Positions 36,233-44,877 of a stretch of DNA of 64,000 nt are shown here, piece by piece. Position numbers and translations under genes: made by a program. Source of the stretch: a bacterium (lineage in GTDB: Bacteria > Krumholzibacteriota > Krumholzibacteriia > LZORAL124-64-63). The stretch covers positions 1 to 64,000 of the forward strand of contig PIVY01000005.1 in assembly GCA_003353795.1 (NCBI GenBank), in the 5' to 3' direction. Every line of letters starts with the position of its first letter. The stretch's first letter is position 1. The notes below the pieces were generated by a model. The model ran no database searches, was not told where the DNA came from, and saw only the letters and a program-made list of their open reading frames with translations.

Positions 36233-36653
36233 GGCGCTGCTCCGTTCAGTGAATCCCAAGGTGACCGCCCGCCATGGTAATGCCGCCCGGGCCCCCGGGA
36301 CAAGGCCGGTTTGGCCGCGCGATCCCTCCGCCTTCCGGGAGAGCTTTCGGCGGCCGGATTCCCGCCGCGGACGAACATTTGGAGGTGACCAAAACTCGCT
36401 ACCGACGGCCCGGCGACCGCCGTGGCCGACGATCGCCGGACCGGCCGAAACGATGAAGAATCTTCCAATCCCGTGAATTCTTTAACTCGTCCCACCGGCG
36501 CCTGTGGTCATTCCGTGGTGAAAACTGATATCGATTTCATCAACAACATGTAAGTCGTTCGGATCAAACCGTTTGTCTTTCTGTTTATTCTGCCTGGGTG
36601 TTACCGTGTTATCCGGTGCGTTCGACCACCTGTCGACATCCTGGGAGACATTC
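36233..36653. other. 421-bp intergenic region between divergent genes
   Basis: The half next to the deaminase is GC-rich; the half next to the cytochrome (about 36460-36600) is clearly AT-richer and should contain the cytochrome promoter. I see TATTCT-like hexamers near 36585 but no -35 partner at a proper distance, and TGAT-N9-ATCA near 36525, which does not fit an FNR site. No small ORF with an RBS is visible. Confidence 0.4.
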
Positions 36654-39251
36654 ATGAGTCTGATCAGCGACGACCGGAACCGGCCCACGACCCTCATGGC
36701 CCTGTTCCTCGTGTGCGCCCTGGCAATCCTCACCGTTCCTGCCATGGCCCAGACCGACAACGACTCCTGCCTCGGTTGCCACGATGACGGCGACCTCGAG
36801 GCGGAGGACGGGCGCAATGTCGGCGTCCGCGCGGCCCATTACTCGGGAAGTGTCCACGCGGACGTGGCCTGCATAGACTGTCACAGCCAGGACGGCGACT
36901 ACGACGACATCCCGCACTTCGACCGGTACCAGCGCGTCGCCTGTGCCGACTGCCATGAAGACGCCGTCGATTCGTCCCAGGAGAACTTCCATTTTCAGGC
37001 CCGGCATGCCGGCAATCAGCAGGCCCCCGACTGCGTCGCCTGCCACGCCACAGCTGGCGATCCTCACCGCCTTCACGGCCTCGACAAGTCGGTCGCCGAA
37101 GAATCTTGCCGGAACTGCCACAGCGCCGAGACCGATCTGTACGACAAGGGTGTCCACGCCACCGAGCCGGGCGACGTTGACGGCCAGCCGGGATGCATCA
37201 CCTGCCACCAGTCCCACGGCCCCGGTCTGCCGCCGTCGGCCGGCGCGGTGAACCATCTCTGCGAGTCCTGCCACGGCGGTACCATGGGCGACGTGCAGCG
37301 CGGCGGTCACGTGAACCTGGGCGGCCAGGGCGACGGCGCGCTCAACTGCGCGTCCTGCCACGACGTTCACGAGACCCACAAACCACACATGTCCGACCGC
37401 GTGATCCAGACCTGCAACGAGTGCCACGCGGAGGAGCAGGCGCAGTTCGCGGGCTCGGTCCATGCCGAGTTGCTCGCCGACGGGGACATGACCTGCCTCT
37501 CCTGTCACAGCACCCACAAGGACGAGGAAGCCGTCGGCCGCTTCGACGGCGGCTGCGGAAGCTGCCACGAGGACGTGGAGGAGACGTATCGCAGCAGCGT
37601 GCATCGCTTCGGCCGACTGCACGGCAACGAGGGCGCCGCCACTTGCGCCGACTGCCACGAGGGACACCACGTCCTGGCTGCCGACGATCCCGCAGCATCC
37701 ATCCACCCGGTGAACATTCCCCATACCTGCGGTAACTGCCATGGCGAGGAGACCCTGGTCGCCGGCAACTACGTGCGGCTACCCATTACCCTGGCGAGCT
37801 ACGAGGAGTCGGTGCACGGCAAGGCCGACAAGATGACCGTCCACGCCGCCACCTGCACCGATTGCCATGGCGTCCACGACCTGCAGCACGCCCAGAACGC
37901 CGAGTCGACCATCAATCACTTCAACCTCTCGCAGACCTGCGGCGAGTGCCACGCGGAGGTCGCCGAGGAGTACCACCATTCGATTCACGGCCAGGCCCTG
38001 GCCCTCGGTATCGCCGACGCGCCCACCTGCAACGACTGCCACGATGAGCACCTGATCCGCGGCGCCCACGATCCCGACGCCGCCACCGAGCCGAGTCATA
38101 TTGCCCGGCAGCTCTGTGGCAACTGTCATACCGATCCCGACATGGCGTCGAAGTACGGCATCACCCAGGGCGTGGTGGAGAGCTATCTCGACAGCTATCA
38201 CGGCTGGGCCGTCGGCCGCGGCGGAAACCTGGTGGCCACGTGTACGGACTGCCACACCACGCACGATATCCGGAGTCCGCTGGATCCTGCCTCGTCGATC
38301 CATCCGGAAAACGTCACCAGTACCTGCGGCAACTGTCACCAGCGGTCCAACGAGACCTTCGCCCGCAGCTACACGCACGCCAGCGCCCTGATGGCGCGGG
38401 GCCCGCAGGACTACGCCAAGATCATCTACGTCGCGCTGATCGCCTTCGTGCTGGGGGGCATGGCGATCCACAATCTCATCGTGTGGCGCTTCGAGATCCG
38501 CCAGCACCGCGAACGTCGTCGTCGCGAGAACTACACCATGCGCTGGGAGAAGGTCGAGCGGGTGCAGCACCTGTTCCTCCTGACCACGTTCATCGGTCTG
38601 TCCATCACCGGGTTCGCGCTGCGCAATCCCGACGTCTGGTGGGCCACGCTCATCGGTCTGGGCGGCCACGAGGTCATTCGCGCCACCCTGCATCGTGCCC
38701 TGGCCGTGATCCTCACCGTTGCCAGTTTCTACCACATGTTCTGGCTGATGTTCGCCCGTCGCGGTCGCATGAACCTGCGGACCATCGTGCCCATGGGCAG
38801 CGATTTCGTGGAGTTCATCCAGAACATGGGATTCCACCTCGGGCTGCGGAAGGAACGTCCGAACTTCCACCGCTTCGACTACACCCAGAAGGCCGAATAC
38901 TGGGCCGTGATCTGGGGCACCATCGTCATGGCGCTCACGGGTCTGGTCCTCTGGTTCCCCGACGTGATCACCAGCTGGCTGCCGGCCTGGACCGTGCGGG
39001 TGGCCTCGGTGGTGCACTACTACGAAGCCATCCTTGCGGTGAGCGCCATCGTGATCTGGCACTTCTTCTACGTGATCTTCATGCCGTCGGAATACCCCAT
39101 GAGCACCATCTGGCTGGATGGGCGTATGCCGTCGCACGAGTGGAAAACCATGCATCCGGCGGAGTACGCCGAGAAGGGTGACGCGCACATCGCCAGCCCG
39201 CGCCGGGCGGTGCCCCATGGCCATTCGAACCCCGAAATCGAGTCTGACTAA
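36654..39251 (+). CDS. 19-haem cytochrome c fused to b-type membrane cytochrome domain
   Basis: 865 residues; ATG 36654 with GGGAGA upstream opens a signal peptide (LMALFLVCALAILTVPAMA). I count 19 CxxCH haem-attachment motifs from DSCLGCH to STCGNCH over about residues 35-585, with many additional His residues as distal ligands. From about residue 600 a membrane part follows: four to five helices with paired His (MAIHNLIVW, RVQHLFLL, TLHRALAVILTVASFYH, VVHYYEAILAVSAIVIWH) as in cytochrome b561/formate-dehydrogenase gamma-type quinol-binding subunits. Inferred role: electron exchange between the quinone pool and periplasmic or extracellular acceptors in one polypeptide. The cytoplasmic end is HGHSNPEIESD. 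Confidence 0.9.
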   Translation: MSLISDDRNRPTTLMALFLVCALAILTVPAMAQTDNDSCLGCHDDGDLEAEDGRNVGVRAAHYSGSVHADVACIDCHSQDGDYDDIPHFDRYQRVACADCHEDAVDSSQENFHFQARHAGNQQAPDCVACHATAGDPHRLHGLDKSVAEESCRNCHSAETDLYDKGVHATEPGDVDGQPGCITCHQSHGPGLPPSAGAVNHLCESCHGGTMGDVQRGGHVNLGGQGDGALNCASCHDVHETHKPHMSDRVIQTCNECHAEEQAQFAGSVHAELLADGDMTCLSCHSTHKDEEAVGRFDGGCGSCHEDVEETYRSSVHRFGRLHGNEGAATCADCHEGHHVLAADDPAASIHPVNIPHTCGNCHGEETLVAGNYVRLPITLASYEESVHGKADKMTVHAATCTDCHGVHDLQHAQNAESTINHFNLSQTCGECHAEVAEEYHHSIHGQALALGIADAPTCNDCHDEHLIRGAHDPDAATEPSHIARQLCGNCHTDPDMASKYGITQGVVESYLDSYHGWAVGRGGNLVATCTDCHTTHDIRSPLDPASSIHPENVTSTCGNCHQRSNETFARSYTHASALMARGPQDYAKIIYVALIAFVLGGMAIHNLIVWRFEIRQHRERRRRENYTMRWEKVERVQHLFLLTTFIGLSITGFALRNPDVWWATLIGLGGHEVIRATLHRALAVILTVASFYHMFWLMFARRGRMNLRTIVPMGSDFVEFIQNMGFHLGLRKERPNFHRFDYTQKAEYWAVIWGTIVMALTGLVLWFPDVITSWLPAWTVRVASVVHYYEAILAVSAIVIWHFFYVIFMPSEYPMSTIWLDGRMPSHEWKTMHPAEYAEKGDAHIASPRRAVPHGHSNPEIESD

Positions 39252-39333
39252 TGTCCCGTGACATGGTGAGCTGGATAAGATAGGATCCGCAACGACCTGA
39301 GCCCGTTCAGACGAGCCAACGATGGGAGAACCC

Positions 39334-39897
39334 ATGATGACCAAGAAGCTGATTCTCGTGTTTGCCGCCCTGATCCTGGTGATGGCGACCGCTGCCGTGG
39401 CCGCCGACGTCGCTTTCACGGGCGCCGCCAAGTGCAAGATGTGCCACAACAAGGCCAAGTCGGGCGAGCAGTACGCCAAGTGGTCCGAAAGTCCGCATGC
39501 CGGTGCCTTCGCCACCCTCGCCAGCGACGCAGCGAAGGCCGTGGCGACGGAGAAGGGGCTGGGCGATCCCCAGCAGGCCGCCGAATGCCTCAAGTGCCAT
39601 GTCACGGCTTATGGTGTGGACGCCGCCCTGCTGGGCAAGAAGTACAGCGTGGAAGAGGGCGTGGGCTGCGAGTCCTGCCACGGCGCTGGTGACGATTACG
39701 ATAGCAACAAGATCATGAAGGCCATCACGGCGGGCACGACCGACGGCACCACAGTGGGCCTGACCGCGATTGACGAGGCCACCTGCACGGGTTGCCACAA
39801 CGACGAGAGCCCCACCTTCAAGGGCTTCGACTTCGCCGAGTATTCGGCCAAGATCGCGCACCCGATTCCCGAAGAGCACAAGGCGACCTACAAGTAG
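39334..39897 (+). CDS. Tetrahaem cytochrome c554-like protein
   Basis: 187 residues; ATG at 39334 chosen for GGGAG 5 nt upstream (a second ATG follows directly). Signal peptide KLILVFAALILVMATAAVA. Four CxxCH motifs (CKMCH, CLKCH, CESCH, CTGCH) and the order HKMC ... SPHAGAF ... GVGCESCHGAG match the cytochrome c554 family of periplasmic tetrahaem electron carriers. It follows the 19-haem fusion by 82 bp and is followed by a strong terminator, so the two probably form an electron-transfer operon. Confidence 0.93.
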   Translation: MMTKKLILVFAALILVMATAAVAADVAFTGAAKCKMCHNKAKSGEQYAKWSESPHAGAFATLASDAAKAVATEKGLGDPQQAAECLKCHVTAYGVDAALLGKKYSVEEGVGCESCHGAGDDYDSNKIMKAITAGTTDGTTVGLTAIDEATCTGCHNDESPTFKGFDFAEYSAKIAHPIPEEHKATYK

Positions 39898-39920
39898 CCC
39901 CACGCTCGGACCGGCAAAGA

Positions 39921-39953
39921 AACGGCGCGCCACCATTGCGGTGGCGCGCCGTT
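39921..39953. terminator. Strong terminator after the cytochrome genes
   Basis: AACGGCGCGCCACC (39921-39934) pairs perfectly with GGTGGCGCGCCGTT (39940-39953) around a 5-nt loop, with CGTTTC after it. It also separates the convergent HEAT-repeat gene ending at 39971. Confidence 0.85.
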
Positions 39954-39970
39954 CGTTTCGGCTGACGGCG

Positions 39971-40738
39971 TCAGTCCAGGAGGATCGACTCGAACAGGTC
40001 GACCACCGCCGGATCGTCATGCTGGGCCAACCAGAACAGGGCGCTCTGGCGAACCTGGGGGTGGGGATTCTCGGTGGCGATGCGGCCCAGGGTTTCGAGC
40101 GCGTGGCCGGTGTCGCTCTCCAGGGCCTGGTGCAGCGCGAAGACCGCGTGTTCCCGGACCTCGATCTCCTCGCTGTCATCGGCGGCGATGGCCTCCAACT
40201 CGTGTTCGACCTTGTCGCCTGCCGCCATGCCGAGCCAGAAGATAGCCGCCTGGCGCACGTCAGTGGAGCGGTTGCGATCGCGCGCGAACTCCAGCAGGTC
40301 GGGCCAGACCTCGGTGTCGGCCAGGGCGGCCGCCACGATGGCGTCTTCGGCCAGTTCGCTGCGGTCGGTGCGGCGGGCGAGATCGAGGAAGTACGTGGCC
40401 GCCGTGGCGACGTCGACCTCGCCCAGGTCCCGAGCTTCGCGCTCCCGCCTGGTCGGCCGCCGATTGGCGCGAACCTCCATGCGATCCGGCTCGCCGTCGC
40501 GCACCCGCACGGTCACGTGGACCAGCCCGTCCGAGTACTCGCGGTCGCTGACGGTGACCTCGTTGCCGTCGATGATGGTCACATGGCAATCGCCGACGTG
40601 GACGTCCTCGCCCGCCGCATAGGCCAGGTGGACCCAGCCGTCCTCGGCAGTGATCGATCGGTCCAGGTCGCCGAACTCGGCGGCCGGCAGCGGGGCGGCG
40701 GCCGCCAGCAGGGTCAGAATCGTTACCAGGCGAATCAT
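39971..40738 (-). CDS. Secreted HEAT-repeat protein (last gene of ECF operon)
   Basis: 255 residues, ATG 40738 with GGGAGACGG upstream. Signal peptide LVTILTLLAAAAPLPA, a short beta-rich segment with DGNEVTVSDREY, then at least three HEAT units (QAAIFWLGMAAGDKV, EVREHAVFALHQALES, QVRQSALFWLAQHDD). It follows the larger HEAT protein by 11 bp, and the two share the FWLG/FWLA repeat pattern, suggesting duplication. Likely a periplasmic protein-binding scaffold. Confidence 0.82.
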   Translation of the reverse strand: MIRLVTILTLLAAAAPLPAAEFGDLDRSITAEDGWVHLAYAAGEDVHVGDCHVTIIDGNEVTVSDREYSDGLVHVTVRVRDGEPDRMEVRANRRPTRREREARDLGEVDVATAATYFLDLARRTDRSELAEDAIVAAALADTEVWPDLLEFARDRNRSTDVRQAAIFWLGMAAGDKVEHELEAIAADDSEEIEVREHAVFALHQALESDTGHALETLGRIATENPHPQVRQSALFWLAQHDDPAVVDLFESILLD

Positions 40739-40749
40739 GGCCGTCTCCC

Positions 40750-42078
40750 TCACTGGTTGATGATCTCGAGCAGGAACTCCTCGGCGCCGTCGGCGCCCGA
40801 CTGGCCGATCCAGAAGATGGCGTTCTTGCGCAGTTCGGGATCCTGTTCCTCGCGGGCGATGGACATCAGACGTTGCATCGCTGCGTCGCTGCCGTCCTGG
40901 GAGAGCACGAAGATGATCTGCTCCCGCATCTCGCGATCCTCGATGTCGGTGTAGACCTGATCGAGGCGCGAGATGGGCAGCAACCCCTGCTGGCCGGCCC
41001 AGAAGAGCGCCATCTTGCGCGACTCGATGTCCTCGTCGGGATCCATGGCGATCTCGACCAGCCAGTCGGCCGTGCCGGGTTCCTCGTGCTGGGCCACGGC
41101 GTGAAGCACGTGCTCCTTGAGCTCCGGCTCCTCGAGCGACCCGTAGAGGTCGCGCAGGAAGGCGCGGTCCTCGCGGCTGCCGTTTTGGCCCAGTCCGAAC
41201 ATGGCCATCTCGCGCACCTCGATGGACTGGGTACTGTCCATGGCCAGGTCGCGCATGACGGCGCCAGCCTCGTCGCTGTCCATCTGGGAAAGGGCGAAGA
41301 CCGCCTGTTCGAGGATCTCCGGATCCTTCTCCGTGGTGATCAACTGGCGGAAGAAGGCGAGGGCCTCGTCCGAACCGGTCTGGCCCAGCCAGAAGACCGC
41401 CTGTGCCCGGACTTCACGATCGGGATCGTTCTGGGCCAGGTCGATCATGAGGGCTTCCGAGCCCTCGGCGCCGCCGTGGCTCAGGAGGAAGACTGCCTGA
41501 CGTCGCAGCTCCTCGGTGCCGGGCTCACGGTTGGCGAGCACCTTTTCCAGGATGGGCAGGGCCCGCTCGGGATTCATGTTCATGAGCGCCTGCAGGGCGA
41601 TGAGCTTCTCCTCGGTGGCCTCGTCCTCGGTCTCCATGGATTCGATCATTTCGGCCAGTTCCCGGGCGGCCTGCGCATCGCCCATCTGGGCCAGGTCGCT
41701 CTTGACCCGCGCGGCGAGCGCGCGCGTCTCGGACTGGAGTTCCTGCTCGAGGAACTGCGCCTGCAACTGGAGCAGGGTCTCGGCCGCGCTCTGCAACTCG
41801 TACTTGCCGCCGATGCGTTGCAGGGCGAACGCCTGCCAGTACATGGCCTCGGCCTGCTGGTGCTTCATCTCCGCGACGGACGACAGTTCCGCTGCGCGCC
41901 GGAATCGCTCCACGGCGGTGCGATAGTTGCTGCGGTCGAGGGCCTCATGGGCATCCATCATCGCGTCCTCGGCATCGCTCTGGGCCCAGACCGGCGAGGG
42001 GACGAACATGGCCGCCGCCAGCGCCACCAGGGCCACGAAGAAGAGGGTGCGGAGGTGTTGGGCTTGCTGGGTGTTCAT
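40750..42078 (-). CDS. Secreted TPR/HEAT-repeat protein in ECF operon
   Basis: 442 residues. ATG 42078 is preferred for AAGGAG 6-7 nt upstream and a proper signal peptide (LFFVALVALAAAMFV, cleavage near VWA); an ATG at 42117 overlaps the anti-sigma stop as ATGA and would add 13 residues. After a helical, TPR-like segment (MYWQAFALQRIGG) come about eight HEAT repeats with the recurring pattern REVRAQAVFWLGQTGSDEAL / LEQAVFALSQMDSDEAG. The product is exported, so it may sense or bind an extracytoplasmic signal for the sigma/anti-sigma pair; this is inference from the gene order. Confidence 0.82.
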   Translation of the reverse strand: MNTQQAQHLRTLFFVALVALAAAMFVPSPVWAQSDAEDAMMDAHEALDRSNYRTAVERFRRAAELSSVAEMKHQQAEAMYWQAFALQRIGGKYELQSAAETLLQLQAQFLEQELQSETRALAARVKSDLAQMGDAQAARELAEMIESMETEDEATEEKLIALQALMNMNPERALPILEKVLANREPGTEELRRQAVFLLSHGGAEGSEALMIDLAQNDPDREVRAQAVFWLGQTGSDEALAFFRQLITTEKDPEILEQAVFALSQMDSDEAGAVMRDLAMDSTQSIEVREMAMFGLGQNGSREDRAFLRDLYGSLEEPELKEHVLHAVAQHEEPGTADWLVEIAMDPDEDIESRKMALFWAGQQGLLPISRLDQVYTDIEDREMREQIIFVLSQDGSDAAMQRLMSIAREEQDPELRKNAIFWIGQSGADGAEEFLLEIINQ

Positions 42079-42113
42079 GGATTTCTCCTTCGGTGTGGAC
42101 GCGGTCCGGGCGG

Positions 42114-42797
42114 TCATGATTCCACCACCACGATGTCGGCGGCCAGCAGGTCACGAAGCCGGGGCAGGACAGATTTGCGTTCGAGTCCGTCCTCGAATGC
42201 CTTCTGGTCGGGTGCGATGTCGCTGGCGGCCGTACCGGCGGCTAGCCGGACGATCCGGACCAGCGCCAGTTCGAGATCGCGCAGAAGAGGAGCCAGTTCG
42301 GGGTCGTCGGCGGCCGGCGACGCGAGCAGCAACCGGGTCTGGGCCAGCAGGGACGTGGCGCGGCTGGTATACGGCTCGCTCGACCCGGCCGGGTTCCGCC
42401 CGGTGCCGGTCCGCACTTGCAGGAGCAGCGCCTCGGTGCGCTCGAGGACGGGGACGGCGGCCAGGCGGTACGCGGCGCTGGGCGTGCCCGAATCGGCAGG
42501 CACCGTCGCGTCGGTGGCCACCGTGACGGCCGACTCGCCGACGAGACCTCCACCGGGACGACTCGTGACGCGACCGATGGTCAGGCCGATGACGAGGGCG
42601 GCCACCACGGCAGCCGGCCACACGATCCGGCGCCGAATCCACCACGACTGGGTAGGTTCGATGACCACGTCGTCGTGGCGGGCCTCGGCGCGGGCGGCGT
42701 CGATGCGATTCCACATGCGATCGCGTGGCGTTTCCGGCGGTTCGTTGTAACCGCGGGCAGCGTCGGCGAGATCGCGGACCCATCGTTCGCGGTTCAT
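42114..42797 (-). CDS. Putative anti-sigma factor, single-pass membrane protein
   Basis: 227 residues. ATG 42797 overlaps the sigma-factor stop (ATGA), so translation is probably coupled. The N-terminal ~65 residues are cytoplasmic (WVRDLADAARGYNEPPETPRDRMW ...), followed by one membrane helix (RIVWPAAVVAALVIGLTIG) and a ~130-residue helical periplasmic part ending DLLAADIVVVES. There is no ZAS HxxxCxxC motif in the N-terminal segment. The gene order and topology are those of membrane anti-sigma factors. A much longer in-frame ORF reading into the sigma gene is discarded. Confidence 0.75.
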   Translation of the reverse strand: MNRERWVRDLADAARGYNEPPETPRDRMWNRIDAARAEARHDDVVIEPTQSWWIRRRIVWPAAVVAALVIGLTIGRVTSRPGGGLVGESAVTVATDATVPADSGTPSAAYRLAAVPVLERTEALLLQVRTGTGRNPAGSSEPYTSRATSLLAQTRLLLASPAADDPELAPLLRDLELALVRIVRLAAGTAASDIAPDQKAFEDGLERKSVLPRLRDLLAADIVVVES

Positions 42798-43348
42798 GAC
42801 ACGTCCTCCTCGGCGAGGTGAAAGCCCACCCGGGCCAGATAATCGCGCAACCAGGCGCGGGCCCGGTGCAGGCGGGACTTGGATGTTCCGGCGGAGATTC
42901 CCAGGCCGCCGGCGATCTCCCGGTGCTTGAAGCCCTCGACGTCGTGCATGAGGAACACCAGCCGCATGTCCTCGGGCAGCGCCTCGATGGCCTCGTCCAG
43001 CAGGAGCCTGAGTTCGGCATCCCGGCGCGGCGCGGCGGGCGGCTGGGGAACCATGTCGAGGTCGGTCGCCTCGTGACCACGGATCCGCCGGACCTTGCGC
43101 AACCCCGACAGCACCACGCGGGTAGCCACGGTATGCAGCCACGTGGACAGCAGCGAGTCGCCGCGGAACTCGCCGAGCCGGTCGAACGCCCGGACGAAGG
43201 TCTCCTGGGTGAGGTCCTCGGCAAGCGCCTCATCGCCGGTCAAGCGATAAGCAAGCCGGAAGACCCGGTCGACGTGCGCGTCGTAGATGGCGCGCTCGGC
43301 GGCGGGGTCGCCCTGGCAGGCTCGCTGGATGAGGCGGGGTTCGTTCAC
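42794..43348 (-). CDS. ECF-type RNA polymerase sigma factor
   Basis: 184 residues. GTG 43348 is chosen for AAGGA upstream and because the protein then starts [13 protein letters not shown] as ECF factors do. Region 2 (about 10-75) has [39 protein letters not shown] and [17 protein letters not shown]; region 4 (about 115-165) has [29 protein letters not shown] and the recognition helix [17 protein letters not shown]. Probably autoregulated (see the promoter at 43384-43412). It heads the operon of sigma, anti-sigma and two HEAT proteins. Confidence 0.93.
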   Translation of the reverse strand: MNEPRLIQRACQGDPAAERAIYDAHVDRVFRLAYRLTGDEALAEDLTQETFVRAFDRLGEFRGDSLLSTWLHTVATRVVLSGLRKVRRIRGHEATDLDMVPQPPAAPRRDAELRLLLDEAIEALPEDMRLVFLMHDVEGFKHREIAGGLGISAGTSKSRLHRARAWLRDYLARVGFHLAEEDVS

Positions 43349-43383
43349 CGGGGGTCCTTGGTTGAAGATGCCGTTCAGGAATG

Positions 43384-43412
43384 TGAGACACACCTACGCC
43401 GCGAAAGGTTCA
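43384..43412 (-). promoter_or_regulatory. ECF-type promoter of the sigma/anti-sigma/HEAT operon
   Basis: On the minus strand TGAACC (43412-43407), 17-bp spacer, GTCTCA (43389-43384). The AAC-containing -35 and GTC-containing -10 fit the pattern of ECF-dependent, autoregulated promoters. The GTG of the sigma gene lies about 35 bp further on. Confidence 0.5.
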
Positions 43413-43413
43413 C

Positions 43414-43549
43414 TTGTGCCTTCGAAAATGTGTCCGGGTCAGGAATCGATGGATCCTACTCACGATATATGCTTGCAAGGTGGCAATAGATCAACGAACT
43501 GGGGAGATTTGCCCACACTTGCCCCTCGGACACATTTTCGGTGGCACAA
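43414..43549 (+). repeat. 136-bp inverted-end element, copy B
   Basis: Ends 43414-43436 and 43527-43549 are inverted repeats of 23 bp with two mismatches, including the perfect 14-bp CGAAAATGTGTCCG arm. It has exactly the length of copy A at 27164-27299 and aligns with it without gaps in opposite orientation, sharing CTCACGATAT (offset 46) and the CAA.A.ATCAA core (offset 71). It abuts the ECF promoter on one side and ends 82 bp before the haemerythrin chemoreceptor start. No target-site duplication is evident. Confidence 0.65.
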
Positions 43550-43631
43550 CCCTCAGGTCCACGGGGGAGTTGTCGATGGAATGAGTCATACAACTGTCGC
43601 ACTCACACTCCGTTCGCCCCTGGAGGAACCG

Positions 43632-44837
43632 ATGATCTTCCGCCGCCGCCGGTCCAGCGATTCCGACACGAACACATCCCACCGCGACCTCTACCAGCAA
43701 GTCCGCGGCGCGTCGCAACGACTCGACAAGACCACTGTCGACGTTTTCAATCAGATCAAGGATCTCGGTGACGGCAACGTGCGGCTGGCGAAATCGTTCG
43801 AGCAGTTGAACGCGAACATGCGCGACATCGGCGAGCGGGTGCGGCAGATGGATTCGCAAGCGGCGACGGCGCGGGAGAGCGCCAGTCGCGGGCACGAGGC
43901 GCTTGATGCCACGTCTGCGGGAATGGACGCCATCGAGGCCAGCTTCAGCGAGATGTCGCGAGCGCTCGGAGTGATCGCCGAGATCGCCACGCGGACCAAC
44001 CTGCTGGCGCTCAACGCCACGGTGGAGGCCGCGCGGGCCGGTGACGCCGGACGCGGGTTCGCCGTGGTGGCGGCCGAGGTCAAGGAACTGGCCAATCGCA
44101 GTGGCGAGGCGGCTACCGAGATCGTGCGGCTCATGGACGAGTGCACCCGGCAGATCGCTGCGGGGCGCGAGGGCACGGGGCGGGCCGAATCGACGTTCTG
44201 CGATCTCGAGACGGCCATCACCGCCACGGCCGAGAGTACCCGCAATGTCCACGGCGCGGTGGACGGTGCGGTGAAGGACGTGGAGCACGATGCCGGCATC
44301 ACTCGCGAGCAGATGCGGTCGACGCTGCGGCTGGAGGACAACGCGCTCGATCTCAACAGCATGGCCCGGGTCCTGGCCATGCTCACCGACGATTCCCTCA
44401 CGTTCCTGCGCTGGGACGGCGACCTCGCTCTCGGTGTCGCGAGCATGGACAAGCAACATCATGGACTGGTGGAACTGGTCAATCGCCTCTACGACGCGTA
44501 TCGGCAGGACAACGGCCGGGAGGCGGCCGGGCCGGTGCTGGCGGGTCTCGTCGACTACACCGTGAGGCACTTCCGCGCCGAGGAAGAGTACATGGTGCGA
44601 CAGGGATTCCCGGGACTGCGCGATCACCAGCAACTCCACGCGGATCTGCTCGCCCGGGTCGACGGTTTCCGGCGCCGGCACGCTGCGGGTCAGCCCGAGG
44701 TGGTACTCGATCTCTTGCTCTTCCTCCGGACATGGCTCGTGCGCCACATCCAGGGGGCCGATGCCGAGTACGCGGCCTACAGGTCCGGCGTCGCGTCGGT
44801 CGCTTCAGGCGAAACACTCGGTGTGACCTCTCCGTAG
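43632..44837 (+). CDS. Soluble chemoreceptor with C-terminal bacteriohaemerythrin domain
   Basis: 401 residues. ATG 43632 follows GGAGG by 5 nt. There is no membrane helix. After a basic start, a helical methylation region leads to the signalling hairpin tip ([19 protein letters not shown], near residue 122). The C-terminal ~115 residues (about 265-380) form a haemerythrin: [35 protein letters not shown] and [12 protein letters not shown] supply the H...HxxxE...HxxxH...HxxxxD di-iron ligand set. The receptor half is shortened relative to classic MCPs. Inferred role: cytoplasmic oxygen or redox sensing coupled to CheA, as in DcrH-like proteins. Confidence 0.9.
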   Translation: MIFRRRRSSDSDTNTSHRDLYQQVRGASQRLDKTTVDVFNQIKDLGDGNVRLAKSFEQLNANMRDIGERVRQMDSQAATARESASRGHEALDATSAGMDAIEASFSEMSRALGVIAEIATRTNLLALNATVEAARAGDAGRGFAVVAAEVKELANRSGEAATEIVRLMDECTRQIAAGREGTGRAESTFCDLETAITATAESTRNVHGAVDGAVKDVEHDAGITREQMRSTLRLEDNALDLNSMARVLAMLTDDSLTFLRWDGDLALGVASMDKQHHGLVELVNRLYDAYRQDNGREAAGPVLAGLVDYTVRHFRAEEEYMVRQGFPGLRDHQQLHADLLARVDGFRRRHAAGQPEVVLDLLLFLRTWLVRHIQGADAEYAAYRSGVASVASGETLGVTSP

Positions 44838-44877
44838 ATGCGAGGTTCGGAGCCTGACGAACCAGGAGGTCCCCCGC

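Noticed and set aside
36520-36545. Possible FNR/CRP site upstream of the multihaem cytochrome
   Set aside because: TGAT and ATCA are separated by nine bases instead of the required spacing, and there is no promoter at a matching distance.
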